DNA of 64,000 nt, from contig NZ_CP054705.1 of NCBI RefSeq assembly GCF_016495725.1, positions 1,364,001 to 1,428,000 of the forward strand, given 5' to 3'. The notes below the pieces were generated by a model. It did no database searches and was not told the DNA's origin. It saw nothing but the letters and a program-made list of their open reading frames with translations. Positions within the stretch are counted from its first letter, which is position 1, and each line of letters opens with the position of its first letter. The position numbers were made by a program, and so were the translations under genes. Below, piece after piece: positions 63,085 through 64,000 of this stretch. The DNA is from Salicibibacter cibarius. Its GTDB lineage: Bacteria; Bacillota; Bacilli; Bacillales; Marinococcaceae.

Positions 63085-64000
63085 TCATATTTCACTTCCA
63101 TCTTTATTCTTCGCTAATTTTTCTCGATCTTTCGCTCCTGGCGGTTGTTCAAGCCATTGATGTTTTATCATGATATCAGCTCCACTTTTGGCAAGCTTGG
63201 CATTTTCTAACGATAATCGTTCATAATCAGTTGCAATATCGCTTCGTTGACTAGCGGCTGCAGCTGTCGCATAGTTTCCTACACCTGAGGAAATGAGCAG
63301 AGACATATTAAACATCATTAATTTGTCGGAAAACGTTGGGGTAGTAGAGTCACTGACACCTACATCTGGTATGCTTGAGACCTCAATTTCATCCTCTAAA
63401 AGCTTGTCAGTAAAAATTTTTGTGTGTTTCTTTGAGACGTCTTTTCCTCGTAGCATAAAATCTTGAACCTCTTTGCGTGGGGAGGTTTGAGCAAAGGCGA
63501 TACACAATTTCATTCCTATAGAATTCGTGAGGACATTCATATATAAATGGGAAATTTCAACGGCATTTAAGGGACGTTGATCGCTAAAAGGGTTGAAACC
63601 ACTCATATATGCTTTACTATCTATATAATCGCTGCTTTTAGGGACTTCAATAAAAGGGTGCCTACCAGCGATACCCTTTTCAAGCTCAATTTTGCTTGCT
63701 TGATTATAAAGCTTATTTGCTTCCGTTAAGGCTTGTGAAAAATAGGTTCGTATGTCATCCCTGTCACTCAACGAAACAAAGCCACTGTAGGAGAGCATTC
63801 CTACTTTCCCCATGTGCCTCATAAAGGATATACAAAGCGTATCTGTAAACAACCATGGCGCGTTCATGTCGACGTCTTGTTCACCAAAACCATTTGGGAA
63901 TGCGTATGATTCGTCCTCAAAAATGGTGCGTAACTGCTTTAGGTGATCAGATGTAAGATCATAGGCGTACTGCACAATGGGCTTAATGTCTGCGTCTGAA
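63085..64000 (-). CDS. DUF3231 family protein, 5' end beyond the window
   Basis: The minus-strand frame is open to the right edge (SDADIKPIVQYAYDLTSDHL lies at the edge) and ends at 63085. The pattern of two similar helical halves (DADIKPIVQYA near the edge, and EISHLYMNVLTNSIGMKLCI in the second half) is that of DUF3231, a ferritin-like helical family often seen in spore-forming bacilli, usually about 330 residues. About 304 residues are in view. Function unknown; spore-coat-related roles have been suggested for relatives. An internal GTG at 63975 is not the real start. Confidence 0.85.
   Translation of the reverse strand, partial: SDADIKPIVQYAYDLTSDHLKQLRTIFEDESYAFPNGFGEQDVDMNAPWLFTDTLCISFMRHMGKVGMLSYSGFVSLSDRDDIRTYFSQALTEANKLYNQASKIELEKGIAGRHPFIEVPKSSDYIDSKAYMSGFNPFSDQRPLNAVEISHLYMNVLTNSIGMKLCIAFAQTSPRKEVQDFMLRGKDVSKKHTKIFTDKLLEDEIEVSSIPDVGVSDSTTPTFSDKLMMFNMSLLISSGVGNYATAAAASQRSDIATDYERLSLENAKLAKSGADIMIKHQWLEQPPGAKDREKLAKNKDGSEI

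Overview
The window looks like a chromosomal accessory region from a low-to-medium GC Firmicute of the family Bacillaceae. Ribosome-binding sites are strong (AGGAGG type), TTG and GTG starts are common, and the products resemble Bacillus families (RlmCD, KtrA/KtrB, DUF3231, ICEBs1-type conjugation proteins). Several exported or surface proteins are very acidic, which suggests a salt-adapted or alkaliphilic host; a Salicibibacter-like organism is a guess, not a demonstration.

Layout. 1-6.6 kb: the end of a frameshifted sugar ABC permease, a LacI regulator, a complete IS4-type insertion sequence with TIRs and a 7-bp target duplication, glycerate kinase, and an rRNA m5U methyltransferase. 6.7-21.4 kb: an intact ICEBs1/Tn916-type conjugation module, all on the plus strand: ParB-like protein, DUF961 protein, FtsK-like coupling protein, a 24-bp oriT, a NicK-type relaxase, a hairpin-rich candidate single-strand origin, ArdA, ConB, ConC, ConD, ConE, ConG, a bifunctional wall hydrolase with an M23 domain, and a putative exclusion lipoprotein. 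No integrase, excisionase or ImmR/ImmA-type control genes are seen. 21.4-31.7 kb: a truncated Rpn-type nuclease gene, Cu/Zn superoxide dismutase, rifampin phosphotransferase, a drug-type ABC exporter, an IS110 fragment, a MerR regulator with a classic 20-bp-spacer promoter, and a DUF418 membrane protein.

31.7-42.1 kb: a lower-GC array of single, functionally unrelated small genes (DUF4256, macrolide phosphotransferase, GNAT, YdcZ-type transporter, TraB/GumN, 5'-nucleotidase, DinB, CBO0543, CPBP protease). They are separated by diverged copies of a short repeat with a core close to GGGCGCTTTTGTGGAATAA, sometimes followed by a second block ending ATTGTTGAAGA. Many of these genes are broken by frameshifts or insertions: the macrolide phosphotransferase by an ISAzo13-type element, DinB by an IS200/IS605 element. 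This cassette-like array is the most unusual structure in the window.

42.1-46.5 kb: metal resistance, with arsR-arsI-arsB-arsC (arsC frameshifted) and divergent chrA-padR. 46.6-57.8 kb: two TetR-controlled ABC exporters with visible operators, an NAD-dependent epimerase, an alpha/beta hydrolase and a second PEP-synthase/Rph-like enzyme. 57.8-64 kb: a frameshifted lysozyme-like protein, the KtrAB-type potassium uptake pair, two unknown small genes and the end of a DUF3231 gene running off the right edge. The theme is transfer plus defence against toxic compounds: antibiotic modification, drug efflux, arsenic and chromate resistance, superoxide removal and antirestriction. At least seven genes carry simple frameshifts, all outside the conjugation module. 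They may be genuine decay or uncorrected assembly indels, and this must be settled before calling them pseudogenes.
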